A stretch of 64,000 nt of DNA, from positions 124,001 to 188,000 of the forward strand of contig NZ_BMSK01000004.1 in assembly GCF_014649115.1 (NCBI RefSeq). The letters are read 5' to 3'. The translations under genes were made by a program, and so were the position numbers. Below the pieces are notes generated by a model. It had not been told where the DNA came from and ran no database searches. It was given only the letters and a program-made list of their open reading frames with translations. This stretch comes from Streptomyces eurythermus (lineage in GTDB: Bacteria; Actinomycetota; Actinomycetes; Streptomycetales; Streptomycetaceae). Shown here in pieces: positions 1 through 7,711 of this stretch (the first letter of the stretch is position 1; every line of letters begins with the position of its first letter).

Positions 1-338
1 ACCAGCAGCAGATCGAGGCGGCCCGGGTGGACGGCGCGGGCGACTGGCAGATCTTCGTCCACCTCACGCTGCCGCACCTGCGCCGCTACCTCGAACTCGG
101 CGCCCTGCTGGGCTCGATCTACATCGTGCAGAACTTCGACGCGGTGTTCACGATCACCTCCGGCGGCCTGGGCACCGCCAACCTGCCCTACACCGTGTAC
201 CAGAGCTTCTACCAGGCCCACGAGAACGGCCTGGCCTCCGCCGCCGGGGTCCTGGTGGTCATCGGCTCGCTCGTCCTCGCGACGTTCGCGCTGCGCGTGG
301 TGTCGTCGCTGTTCCGCGAGGAGGTGTCCCGCGCATGA
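1..338 (+). CDS. Carbohydrate ABC transporter permease, C-terminal part (5' end outside window)
   Basis: Only the last ~111 codons are present; the reading frame is open from base 3 and runs off the left edge. The first residues (QQIEAARVDGAGDWQIF) are the EAA loop that docks a permease onto its ATPase. Two hydrophobic segments follow (around LGALLGSIYIVQNF and AAGVLVVIGSLVLATFALRV). This is the MalF/UgpA-type membrane subunit of a sugar or polyol importer. Its stop overlaps the start of the second permease by four bases (ATGA), so the two are translationally coupled. The substrate cannot be read from the sequence; the adjacent polyol-type dehydrogenase suggests a sugar alcohol, which is inference. 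Confidence 0.9.
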   Translation, partial: QQQIEAARVDGAGDWQIFVHLTLPHLRRYLELGALLGSIYIVQNFDAVFTITSGGLGTANLPYTVYQSFYQAHENGLASAAGVLVVIGSLVLATFALRVVSSLFREEVSRA

Positions 339-1159
339 GGACCGTACGCCGCCACGGGGCCGGCCTGCTGGCCTGGTTCGCCGGGATCGTGTTCTTCCTG
401 CCCATCGCCTGGATGGCGCTGACGTCCTTCCACTCCGAGGCGGACGCGGCGACCAACCCGCCGTCCTTCACCGCCGCCCTGACCCTCGACGGCTACCGCG
501 CGTTCTTCGGCAGCGACGGCGGCGCGAGCCCCTGGCCCGCGCTGGCCAACTCGGCGGTGGCCTCCCTCGCCTCGACGCTGCTGGTGCTGCTGCTGGCCCT
601 TCCGGCCGCGTACGCGCTGTCGATCCGGCCGGTGCGGAAGTGGACGGACGTGCTGTTCTTCTTCCTGTCGACGAAGATGCTGCCGGCCGTGGCGGGCCTG
701 CTGCCCGTCTACCTGTTCGCCAAGGACGCCGGGCTGCTCGACAACATCTGGCTGCTGGTCGTCCTGTACACCTCCATGAACCTGCCGATCGCGGTGTGGA
801 TGATGCAGTCCTTCCTCGCCGAGGTGCCGGTCGCGGTCATCGAGGCGGCCCGGGTGGACGGGGCCCGGCTCCCGGTCGTCCTCACCCGCGTGGTGGCCCC
901 CATCGCCCTGCCCGGCATCGCCGCCACCGCCCTGATCTGCTTCATCTTCAGCTGGAACGAACTGCTCTTCGCCCGGGTCCTGACGGGCGTGGTCGCCGAG
1001 ACCGCCCCCGTCTTCCTGACCGGCTTCATCACCAGCCAGGGCCTGTTCCTGGCGAAGGTGTGCGCCGCGTCGCTCGTCATCTCCCTGCCGGTACTCGCCG
1101 CGGGGTTCGCCGCCCAGGACAAGCTGGTCCAGGGCCTGTCGTTGGGAGCCGTGAAATGA
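335..1159 (+). CDS. Carbohydrate ABC transporter permease (MalG type)
   Basis: This 274-residue integral membrane protein has about six hydrophobic segments, starting with one at residues 11-30. The EAA motif (EAARVDGA, residues 170-177) lies in the usual place for the ATPase-docking loop, followed by the SWNELLF segment typical of MalG-type subunits. Length is normal for the family. It pairs with the upstream permease to form the channel of a binding-protein-dependent sugar or polyol importer. It starts on an ATG overlapping the upstream stop and ends overlapping the next gene's ATG, so all three belong to one operon. No ATPase gene is seen here; many actinobacterial importers share MsiK, encoded elsewhere. 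Confidence 0.93.
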   Translation: MRTVRRHGAGLLAWFAGIVFFLPIAWMALTSFHSEADAATNPPSFTAALTLDGYRAFFGSDGGASPWPALANSAVASLASTLLVLLLALPAAYALSIRPVRKWTDVLFFFLSTKMLPAVAGLLPVYLFAKDAGLLDNIWLLVVLYTSMNLPIAVWMMQSFLAEVPVAVIEAARVDGARLPVVLTRVVAPIALPGIAATALICFIFSWNELLFARVLTGVVAETAPVFLTGFITSQGLFLAKVCAASLVISLPVLAAGFAAQDKLVQGLSLGAVK

Positions 1160-2145
1160 AGGCCGCCGTCATCGAGTCCGTGGGCCGCGCCGTCGTCACC
1201 GAGGTCCCCGACCCGGTGCCAGGACCCCGCGAGGTCGTCGTCGAGGTCGCCGCCTGCGGTCTGTGCGGCACCGACCTGCACATCCTCCAGGGCGAGTTCG
1301 CGCCCAAGCTGCCGATCGTGCCGGGGCACGAGTTCGCCGGCGAGGTGGTCGGGGTCGGCACCCAGGTCACGGAGCTGTCGCCCGGCGACCGGGTCGCGGT
1401 CGACCCCTCCCTGTACTGCCACGAGTGCCGCTACTGCCGCACCGGCCACAACAACCTCTGCGAACGCTGGGCGGCGATCGGCGTGACGACGGCCGGCGGC
1501 GCGGCCCGGTACGCCGTCGCCCCCGTGGCGAACTGCGTACGGCTGCCCGAGCACGTGCGCACCGAGGACGCCGCCCTGGTGGAACCCCTGTCCTGCGCGG
1601 TACGCGGCTACGACGTGCTGCGCTCCCGCCTCGGCGCGCACGTGCTGATCTACGGCTCCGGGACGATGGGCCTGATGATGCTGGAGCTGGCCAAGCGGAC
1701 CGGCGCGGCGAGCGTGGACGTGGTCGACGTGAACCCGGCCCGCCTGGAGACCGCCCGCCGGCTCGGCGTCACGGGCGCGGCGGGGGGCGCGGACGAACTG
1801 GACCGGCCGCAGGGCTGGGACGTGGTCGTGGACGCGACCGGCAACGCGGCGGCGATCCAGGACGGCCTGGACCGGGTGGCGAAGGCGGGCACCTTCCTCC
1901 AGTTCGGCGTGGCGGACTACGCGACCCGCGTGACCATCGACCCGTACCGGATCTACAACCAGGAGATCACGATCACCGGTTCCATGGCCGTGCTGCACAG
2001 CTTCGAGCGGGCGGCGGAACTGTTCGCGAACGGGGTGCTGGACCCGGAGGTCTTCATCAGCGACCGGATCCCGCTGGAGCGCTACCCGCAGGCGCTGGAG
2101 CAGTTCGCGGCGGGCGTGGGGCGGAAGATCGTGGTGGTGCCGTAG
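1156..2145 (+). CDS. Zinc-dependent alcohol/polyol dehydrogenase (MDR family)
   Basis: The 329-residue protein is a medium-chain dehydrogenase. The catalytic zinc site is visible as C37 in CGLCGTD, H58-E59 in GHEF and E143 in VEPLSC. The structural zinc lobe has four cysteines (C88, C91, C94, C102). The nucleotide-binding turn is GSGTMG at 167-172. The closest family types are sorbitol/xylitol or threonine dehydrogenases, which oxidise a secondary alcohol with NAD(P). Co-translation with two sugar permeases suggests it oxidises the imported polyol. The substrate itself is not determined by the sequence. Confidence 0.88.
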   Translation: MKAAVIESVGRAVVTEVPDPVPGPREVVVEVAACGLCGTDLHILQGEFAPKLPIVPGHEFAGEVVGVGTQVTELSPGDRVAVDPSLYCHECRYCRTGHNNLCERWAAIGVTTAGGAARYAVAPVANCVRLPEHVRTEDAALVEPLSCAVRGYDVLRSRLGAHVLIYGSGTMGLMMLELAKRTGAASVDVVDVNPARLETARRLGVTGAAGGADELDRPQGWDVVVDATGNAAAIQDGLDRVAKAGTFLQFGVADYATRVTIDPYRIYNQEITITGSMAVLHSFERAAELFANGVLDPEVFISDRIPLERYPQALEQFAAGVGRKIVVVP

Positions 2146-2216
2146 GCCGTCCGGCGGGTTCCGTGGGCCGTTCGGCGGGTTCCGGCCGGTAAGGGAACGG
2201 TAAAGCGGTGCCGTTC
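2145..2216 (+). repeat. Tandem direct repeat and inverted repeat ahead of the TerD gene
   Basis: A 19-base unit (GGCCGTCCGGCGGGTTCCG) ending the dehydrogenase gene is repeated two bases later with one mismatch (2145-2163 and 2166-2184). It is followed by an inverted repeat GAACGG/CCGTTC with a 10-base spacer (2195-2216), just before the TerD start. It could be a regulator site or a transcript structure. No protein partner can be named. Confidence 0.4.
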
Positions 2217-2227
2217 GTTCACCCGGC

Positions 2228-3430
2228 ATGACAGCTATGACCCCAGGCTCGAACATCCCTCTGCCGACCGCGCGCGTGACGGTGGACGTCTCCGCCCCGG
2301 TGCGGCTCGACGTGTCGGGCCTGCTGCTCACCGACGACGGCAAGGTGCGTTCCGACGACGACTTCATCTTCTACAACCAGCCGAGCGGCCCCGGCGTGAC
2401 CTACCGCTCGGGCGGCGGCACGGCTCCGGACGCGGTCACGGTGGACACCGCCGCCGTCCCGCCGGAGATCGAGAAGATCGTCGTCACGGCCAGCCCCGAC
2501 GCGGCCGGCCAGACCTTCCAGGGCATCGAGCCGACGGCCACGATCCGGGACGCGGACGGCGGTGCGGTCCTGGCGACGTTCACCCCGCCGCGGCTCGGCA
2601 CGGAGACCGCGCTGGTGGTCGTGGAGATCTACCGCCGGGGCGGCCAGTGGAAGGCGCGGGCCGTCGGCCAGGGGTACGCCAACGGGCTCGCCGGCATCGC
2701 GACCGACTTCGGTGTGACGGTGGAGGAACCGGCGGCGGCCGCACCGGCTGCGGCGGCCCCCGTGGCCCCGCCGCAGCCGGTGGCCGCCCCGCCCGTACCG
2801 GCCGCCCCGCCGCAGCCGGCGGCCCCGCCGCCCGCCCCGGTGCCGGGCGCCGGGAAGATCAACCTGGACAAGGGCCGGGTCAGCCTCCAGAAGAACCAGA
2901 CGGTGTCCCTGGTCAAGGGCGGCCGGCCGGTGCTGTCCCAGGTACGGATGGGCCTCGGCTGGGAACCGGCGTTCCGGGGCCGGGACATCGATCTGGACGC
3001 CTCGGTCATCGCCTACGGCCCGCAGCGCAACCACATCGACAGCTGCTACTTCGGCAACCTGGTGATCCTCAACGGCGCGATCCGGCACTCCGGTGACAAT
3101 CTGACCGGCGAGGGCGGGGGCGACGACGAGGTCATCACGGTCGACCTCGGCCGGCTGCCCCAGGAGGTCACCGGCCTGGTCTTCACGGTGAACTCCTTCT
3201 CCGGCCAGAAGTTCACGGAGGTCGCCAAGGCCTACTGCCGCCTGGTCGACGCGGCGACGGACGAGGAACTGGTCCGCTTCGACCTCACCGCCGCGGAGCC
3301 CCGTACGGGCGTCATGATGGCCAAGCTCATCCGCCAGTTCTCCGGCGAATGGGACATGACGGCGATGGGCGACTTCGTCAAGGCCCGCACGGTACGCAAC
3401 ATGGTGGACCCGGCAGCAAAGGCACTGTAA
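2228..3430 (+). CDS. Double TerD-domain protein
   Basis: This 400-residue protein has two TerD-like domains joined by a proline/alanine-rich linker (about residues 165-212). The C-terminal copy is the better match: it has the KGxxVSL opening, GLGWE, the DIDLDAS calcium-site signature, and DNLTGEGGGDDE. The N-terminal copy is more diverged but keeps SDDDFIFYNQP. TerD proteins bind calcium and belong to tellurite/stress-response clusters that are expanded in Streptomyces, where some affect development. There is no obvious Shine-Dalgarno before the ATG at 2228; an in-frame ATG three codons in is an alternative. The gene stands alone, without other ter genes nearby. Confidence 0.88.
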   Translation: MTAMTPGSNIPLPTARVTVDVSAPVRLDVSGLLLTDDGKVRSDDDFIFYNQPSGPGVTYRSGGGTAPDAVTVDTAAVPPEIEKIVVTASPDAAGQTFQGIEPTATIRDADGGAVLATFTPPRLGTETALVVVEIYRRGGQWKARAVGQGYANGLAGIATDFGVTVEEPAAAAPAAAAPVAPPQPVAAPPVPAAPPQPAAPPPAPVPGAGKINLDKGRVSLQKNQTVSLVKGGRPVLSQVRMGLGWEPAFRGRDIDLDASVIAYGPQRNHIDSCYFGNLVILNGAIRHSGDNLTGEGGGDDEVITVDLGRLPQEVTGLVFTVNSFSGQKFTEVAKAYCRLVDAATDEELVRFDLTAAEPRTGVMMAKLIRQFSGEWDMTAMGDFVKARTVRNMVDPAAKAL

Positions 3431-3549
3431 CTCCGCCCCGCCGCAGGAGGGGGCGGCTCCACTGCCGCCCCCCAGCCCCAGCCGACCCGCACGGAAAAGC
3501 ACCGTCAGCGAGCCCTCAGCCCACCGCACCGAAAAGCAACCTCACCCGG

Positions 3550-4125
3550 TCAGCGCCCGACCGCCCCCAACCCCTCCCCCAGCAAACTCAGATAGCGGCG
3601 GATCTCCTTCTCCCCCGCCCCCGCCAGCTCCGCCGCCGAAGCCACCCCGTGGGCCAGCCGCAGCACCTCGATCGGCTCGACATCCCCCCGCAGCGCCCCG
3701 GCCTCCTGCGCCGCCACCACCAACCGCGCCACGGCCCCCTTCACCACGGCCCCGCACACGGTCAGCGCCGCCGCCCCGCCATCGGTCACCGCCGAACCCA
3801 GCAGCGCCTTCATCCCGCGCACCTGAATCGTGCCGACCGCCAGCTCGTACAGCCACTCCGCCAGCGCCTCCCCCGGCGCCAGCTCCTTCGCCAGCTCGTC
3901 GGCCCGCGCCCCCAACGCCTCGATGCGGTCCACGTACGCCGCCTCCAACAGCGCCTGCCGCGTCGGGAAATGCCGGTACAGCGTGCCCGAACCGACCCCC
4001 GCCCGTTTGGCGATGTCGTCGAGTGACGCGTTCTCTCCATGCTCGGCGAAGGCCTCCGCCGCCACCTTCAGCAACCGCTCGTAGTTGCGCCGAGCGTCCG
4101 CGCGCATGGGCCTGCCCTGCGTCAT
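3550..4125 (-). CDS. TetR-family transcriptional regulator
   Basis: This 191-residue repressor has an N-terminal helix-turn-helix (ASLDDIAKRAGVGSGTLYRHF, roughly residues 35-55) and a helical ligand-binding C-terminus. The start at 4125 was chosen because AAGGAG lies seven bases upstream; an ATG six codons further out lacks such a site. It is divergent from the MFS exporter at 4277. The 151-base gap holds an inverted repeat, the standard layout of a drug-sensing repressor controlling itself and a pump. Confidence 0.9.
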   Translation of the reverse strand: MTQGRPMRADARRNYERLLKVAAEAFAEHGENASLDDIAKRAGVGSGTLYRHFPTRQALLEAAYVDRIEALGARADELAKELAPGEALAEWLYELAVGTIQVRGMKALLGSAVTDGGAAALTVCGAVVKGAVARLVVAAQEAGALRGDVEPIEVLRLAHGVASAAELAGAGEKEIRRYLSLLGEGLGAVGR

Positions 4126-4153
4126 CCACCCACTCCTTGCCAACCGGGGACCC

Positions 4154-4184
4154 TCTCCGTATCTTATCGAGCACCAAACGGAGA
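4154..4184. promoter_or_regulatory. Candidate TetR operator between regulator and MFS pump
   Basis: Perfect 7-base arms (TCTCCGT at 4154-4160 and ACGGAGA at 4178-4184) are separated by 17 bases, including an AT-rich TATCTTATC segment. It lies close to the start of the TetR gene in the divergent intergenic region. The arms are short for this family, so this is only a candidate. Confidence 0.45.
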
Positions 4185-4276
4185 CAGTCCCCGCTTACCG
4201 TCGTAGCGCTCCACGGGCAGCTCACACCTGCCCGCGCGAAGCCGCGTGCCCGGGGACCCCAGACCGGGAGACCGCC

Positions 4277-5767
4277 ATGTCCACCCCGTCCGCACCGTCA
4301 GCACCCACCGCATCGACATCCGCTTCCGCACCGCCACCCGCGGCACCCGCGCGGCTCGGCACCACCCTCCTCGTCATCGTCACCGCCTACCTGATGGTCG
4401 GCGTCGACTCCACCGTCGTCAACGTAGCGCTGCCGGACATCCAGCGGGGCCTCGGCTTCAGCCCCACCGGCCTGTCCTGGGTGCTCAACGCCTACACCCT
4501 CGCCTTCGGCGGTCTGCTGCTGCTCGGCGGACGGGTCGGCGACATCCTCGGCCGCCGCCGCACGCTGACCGCCGGCGTCCTGCTGTTCGCGCTGTCGTCC
4601 CTGCTCGGCGGCCTGGCCACCGACAGCGGCTGGCTGCTGGCCGCCCGCGCGCTCCAGGGCGTGGGCGGTGCCCTGATCGCCCCGAGCACCCTGGCACTGA
4701 TCACCACGGGCTTCCCCGACGGCCCGCGCCGGCACCGCGCGCTGAGCGTCTACTCCTCCACGGCCGGCATCGGCGCCTCCGTCGGCCTGGTCCTCGGCGG
4801 CATGCTCACCTCCTGGGCGTCCTGGCGCTGGGCGCTGCTGGTCAACGTGCCCATCGGGCTGGTGCTGGCCCTCGCCCTGCCCCGCTCCGTCCCCGAGACC
4901 CCGCGCCACCCGGGCCGGTTCGACCTGCCGGGGGCGCTCACCGGAACGGCCGGCACGACCTCGCTGGTGTACGCCTTCATCCGGGTCTCGGAGGGCGGCT
5001 GGAGCGACCCGCGGGCGCTCGTCGCCTTCGCCGCGGCGGCCGCCTCGCTGGCCGGCTTCCTGCTGGTGGAGTCCCGGGCGGAGCAGCCCGTGCTGCCGCT
5101 GTCCCTGTTCGCCGACCGGGACCGGGCCGGCGGGTACGCGACCATCCTGCTGCTGCCCGCGGGCATGTTCGGCGCGTTCTACTTCCTCACCCTGTTCGGC
5201 CAGCAGGTGCTGCGCTACAGCCCGCTCCGCGCGGGCTTCGCGTTCCTGCCGATGACCCTGGTGATGTTCACGACCGTACGGCTGGTGCCCCGGCTGCTGG
5301 CCGGGTTCGGCGCCAAGCCGGTGCTGCTGACCGGCCTGTCCCTGGCCACGCTCGGCACCGGATGGCTGGCCCTGCTGGAGCCCGGGGACGGCTACGCGGA
5401 CGGGCTGCTCGGACCGCTGGTCCTGGTCGGCCTGGGCCTGGGGCTGAGCTTCATGCCGCTGAACGCGACGATCCTGTCCGCCGTCACCCCGCGGCAGGCC
5501 GGCGCCGCCTCCGGCCTGCTGCAGACCCTCCAGTGGCTGGGCGGCACCGTCGGACTGTCGGTCCTGGTCACGGTGTACGGCACGGCGACCCGGCACGCCA
5601 CCGGCTCGCCGGACGCCGTCCTCACCCGCGGCGCCGCCCACGCCTTCGCCACCGGCGCCGCGCTGACCCTGACCGGCCTGCTGGTGGCGGCGACGGTGCT
5701 GACGGGCGGGCGCCGGGCGAAGCGGCCGGGTGAGGTCAGCGCCGCTGCCGCTTCCAGGGCCCGGTGA
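4277..5767 (+). CDS. MFS multidrug exporter (DHA2/EmrB-QacA type)
   Basis: The 496-residue polytopic protein shows the MFS drug/H+ antiporter signatures. These include VDSTVVNVALPDI at the first helix (motif D1), GGRVGDILGRRR in the 2-3 loop (motif A), and GASVGLVLGG (motif C region). Length and internal hydrophobic segments suit the 14-helix DHA2 subfamily. The start is ATG 4277 with GGGAG just upstream. Its promoter faces the TetR gene. Its 3' end overlaps the convergent PhoX gene by 32 bases. It probably exports a hydrophobic toxin or secondary metabolite; the substrate is unknown. Confidence 0.92.
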   Translation: MSTPSAPSAPTASTSASAPPPAAPARLGTTLLVIVTAYLMVGVDSTVVNVALPDIQRGLGFSPTGLSWVLNAYTLAFGGLLLLGGRVGDILGRRRTLTAGVLLFALSSLLGGLATDSGWLLAARALQGVGGALIAPSTLALITTGFPDGPRRHRALSVYSSTAGIGASVGLVLGGMLTSWASWRWALLVNVPIGLVLALALPRSVPETPRHPGRFDLPGALTGTAGTTSLVYAFIRVSEGGWSDPRALVAFAAAAASLAGFLLVESRAEQPVLPLSLFADRDRAGGYATILLLPAGMFGAFYFLTLFGQQVLRYSPLRAGFAFLPMTLVMFTTVRLVPRLLAGFGAKPVLLTGLSLATLGTGWLALLEPGDGYADGLLGPLVLVGLGLGLSFMPLNATILSAVTPRQAGAASGLLQTLQWLGGTVGLSVLVTVYGTATRHATGSPDAVLTRGAAHAFATGAALTLTGLLVAATVLTGGRRAKRPGEVSAAAASRAR

Positions 5768-7187
5768 TGGCGAGCATGATGCCGGGCGTCTGGATGTTGG
5801 CGAACAGGGTCCGGCCGTCGGGCGAGAAGGTCACACCGGTGAACTCGCTGTACTCCGGCTCCTCCGGGGTGCCGATGTTCAGCTCGTTACGGGCGATCGG
5901 GTAGGTCCGGCCGCTCTCGGTGGCGCCGAACAGGTGCTGGACGCCCTCGCCGTCCTCGGCGATGACCAGGCCCCCGTAAGGGGAGACGGTGATGTTGTCG
6001 GGGCCGTCGAAGGCGCCGTCCGCGGCCGGGTCCGGGTTCACCCCGAGCAGCACCTTCAGGGTCAGGGTGCGGCGCCCCGGGTCGTAGAACCAGACCTGGC
6101 CGTCGTGCTGGACCGGGCTCTCCTGGCGGGCGAAGGAGGAGACGACGTACACCCCGCCGTCGGCCCACCACATGCCCTCCAGCTTGCGGGCGCGGGTGAC
6201 CTGGCCGTCGGTGAACTGCTTGCGCACCGAGACGGTCCGGGCGTCCCGGTCGGGGACGTCCACCCAGTCCACGCCGTACACGGTGCCGGTCTTCGTGGCA
6301 CGGGACAGGTCGTCCACGTACCGGCCGCCGGAGTCGAAGCACTTGAAGGCCTGGAGCACGCCCGCGTCGTCGGCGAGGGTGCGCAGCCTGCCGCGGCCGT
6401 GCCGGAAGCCGGTCGGCGGGACCCAGCGGTAGAACAGGCCGTTGGGGCCGGAGGCGTCCTCGGTGAGGTAGGCGTGGCCGCGCTTGGGGTCGATGACGAC
6501 CGCCTCGTGGGCGTAGCGGCCGAACGCCTTGACCGGCTTGGGGTCGCGGTTGGCCCGGCGGTCCTCCGGGTCGACCTCGAAGACATAGCCGTGGTCCTTG
6601 GTGAAACCGTTCTTCCCGGCCTTGTCCTCGGTCTCCTCGCAGGTCAGCCAGGTGCCCCAGGGGGTGCTGCCGCCCGCGCAGTTGGTGGCGGTGCCGGCGA
6701 TGCCCACCCACTCGGCGACCTCGCCGCCCCGGCGGACCTCGACCACCGTGCAGCCGCCGGCCGCCGCCGGGTCGTAGACCAGGCCCTCGGTGAGCGGCAC
6801 CGGGTGCGGCCACTGGGCGCGGGCACCGGCCAGCTCGTGGTTGTTGACGAGCAGGGTGGTGCCGCGCGGGCCCTGGAAGGTGGCGGTGCCGTCGTGGTTG
6901 GACGGGGTGAACTCGCCGGACTCCAGCCGGGTACGGCCGCTGTAGGTGATGATCTCGTAGCGGAAGCCGGCGGGCAGGGCGAGGATGCCGTCCGGGTCGG
7001 GGATCAGCGGGCCGTAGCCGACGCCGTGGTGGTGGCCCCCGTGCGCCGGGGCGGCCCCGGCGCTCTCGGTCTCCGTGGCGGCAAGGGCGTTCGGCGCGGT
7101 GGCGAGGGCGCCGACGCTGCCCGCCAGGGCGACCCCGGCACCGGTGATCGCTGATGTCCTGGCGAAGTCCCTGCGGGTGAGCGACAT
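5736..7187 (-). CDS. PhoX-family (DUF839) secreted phosphatase, Tat-exported
   Basis: The 483-residue protein begins with a twin-arginine signal (TRRDFAR at residues 4-10, then a hydrophobic, Ala-rich stretch ending near NALAA). The rest is a beta-propeller-like DUF839/PhoX domain with the segments NNHELAG, WGTWLTCEE, YAHEAVVIDP and GPDNITVSPYGG. PhoX enzymes are calcium/iron-dependent extracellular phosphatases that release phosphate. The start at 7187 has AGGAG 6-7 bases upstream. A pair of PHO-box-like direct repeats lies upstream, supporting control by phosphate limitation. Its 3' end overlaps the convergent MFS gene. Confidence 0.9.
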   Translation of the reverse strand: MSLTRRDFARTSAITGAGVALAGSVGALATAPNALAATETESAGAAPAHGGHHHGVGYGPLIPDPDGILALPAGFRYEIITYSGRTRLESGEFTPSNHDGTATFQGPRGTTLLVNNHELAGARAQWPHPVPLTEGLVYDPAAAGGCTVVEVRRGGEVAEWVGIAGTATNCAGGSTPWGTWLTCEETEDKAGKNGFTKDHGYVFEVDPEDRRANRDPKPVKAFGRYAHEAVVIDPKRGHAYLTEDASGPNGLFYRWVPPTGFRHGRGRLRTLADDAGVLQAFKCFDSGGRYVDDLSRATKTGTVYGVDWVDVPDRDARTVSVRKQFTDGQVTRARKLEGMWWADGGVYVVSSFARQESPVQHDGQVWFYDPGRRTLTLKVLLGVNPDPAADGAFDGPDNITVSPYGGLVIAEDGEGVQHLFGATESGRTYPIARNELNIGTPEEPEYSEFTGVTFSPDGRTLFANIQTPGIMLAITGPWKRQRR

Positions 7188-7258
7188 GGTGTCTCCTGTG
7201 ACGACGGTTGCGGTGTCGTGGAGGGTGGGGGGCCTCGGTTCGCGCACACGCTCCCGTC

Positions 7259-7280
7259 CACCCGTGAACGGAAGTTGAAC
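7259..7280 (-). promoter_or_regulatory. Candidate PHO box (PhoP binding site)
   Basis: Read on the minus strand, two adjacent 11-base units occur, GTTCAACTTCC and GTTCACGGGTG, both opening with GTTCA. Streptomyces PhoP binds direct repeats of 11 bases with a GTTCACC-type core. The site lies 72-93 bases upstream of the PhoX-family start codon, in the same orientation. The regulatory role is inferred from the match and the phosphatase context. Confidence 0.65.
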
Positions 7281-7365
7281 GCCGGACCACCAACGCGGCG
7301 CCCGTTCCATGAATCCGTATGCCACAGACCAAGACGACATACAGCACGACGGCCCAGGTCGGCCC

Positions 7366-7530
7366 CGGCGCGACGGACAGCACCCCGAAGGAGCGCCGGG
7401 AACCGCGCGCCCGCCCCTACCACGACCCGCGGCCGACCACCGGTCCAAGCCCCCACACCAACGGCCCGGACCGGACCGGCGCGACGGACAGCGCCCCAAA
7501 GGGGCGCGGGGAACTGCGCGACCAGCCCAC
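7366..7530 (+). repeat. Two copies of a dispersed Streptomyces intergenic repeat with hairpin core
   Basis: Two ~50-base copies (about 7368-7418 and 7479-7529) start with the shared string GGCGCGACGGACAGC and are about 84% identical. The second contains a perfect hairpin, GCGCCCC-AAA-GGGGCGC (7491-7507), followed by GGGGAACTGCGCGACCAGCC. From memory this string recurs in many Streptomyces intergenic regions. The hairpin could act as a terminator or be a REP-like element. The first copy is degenerate and its hairpin is imperfect. Confidence 0.65.
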
Positions 7531-7711
7531 CACAGCCCGCACCCGAACACCGACCCAAGCCCCCCGTACCGCCACCCTGCCGAGGACCCAGCCAAGGCAC
7601 GGCCCACTGACACCGGGGGCATGAGCCGACAAGGCCCCCGCACCGACGGCCTACGACCACGCCCCAACGGTCCGCGGCACAGGGCGCCGGCCGCCCACGC
7701 CCGCCCGGCGC

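Larger units (their letters stand above)
7188..7711. other. Intergenic region between PhoX gene and hypothetical gene
   Basis: No credible gene is seen in these 524 bases. The first 100 bases hold the PhoX leader and PHO-box-like repeat. The middle holds two copies of a dispersed Streptomyces-type repeat (listed separately). The remainder is proline/arginine-coding-like GC-rich sequence in several frames, with no ribosome binding site or codon bias, and looks non-coding. Confidence 0.6.
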
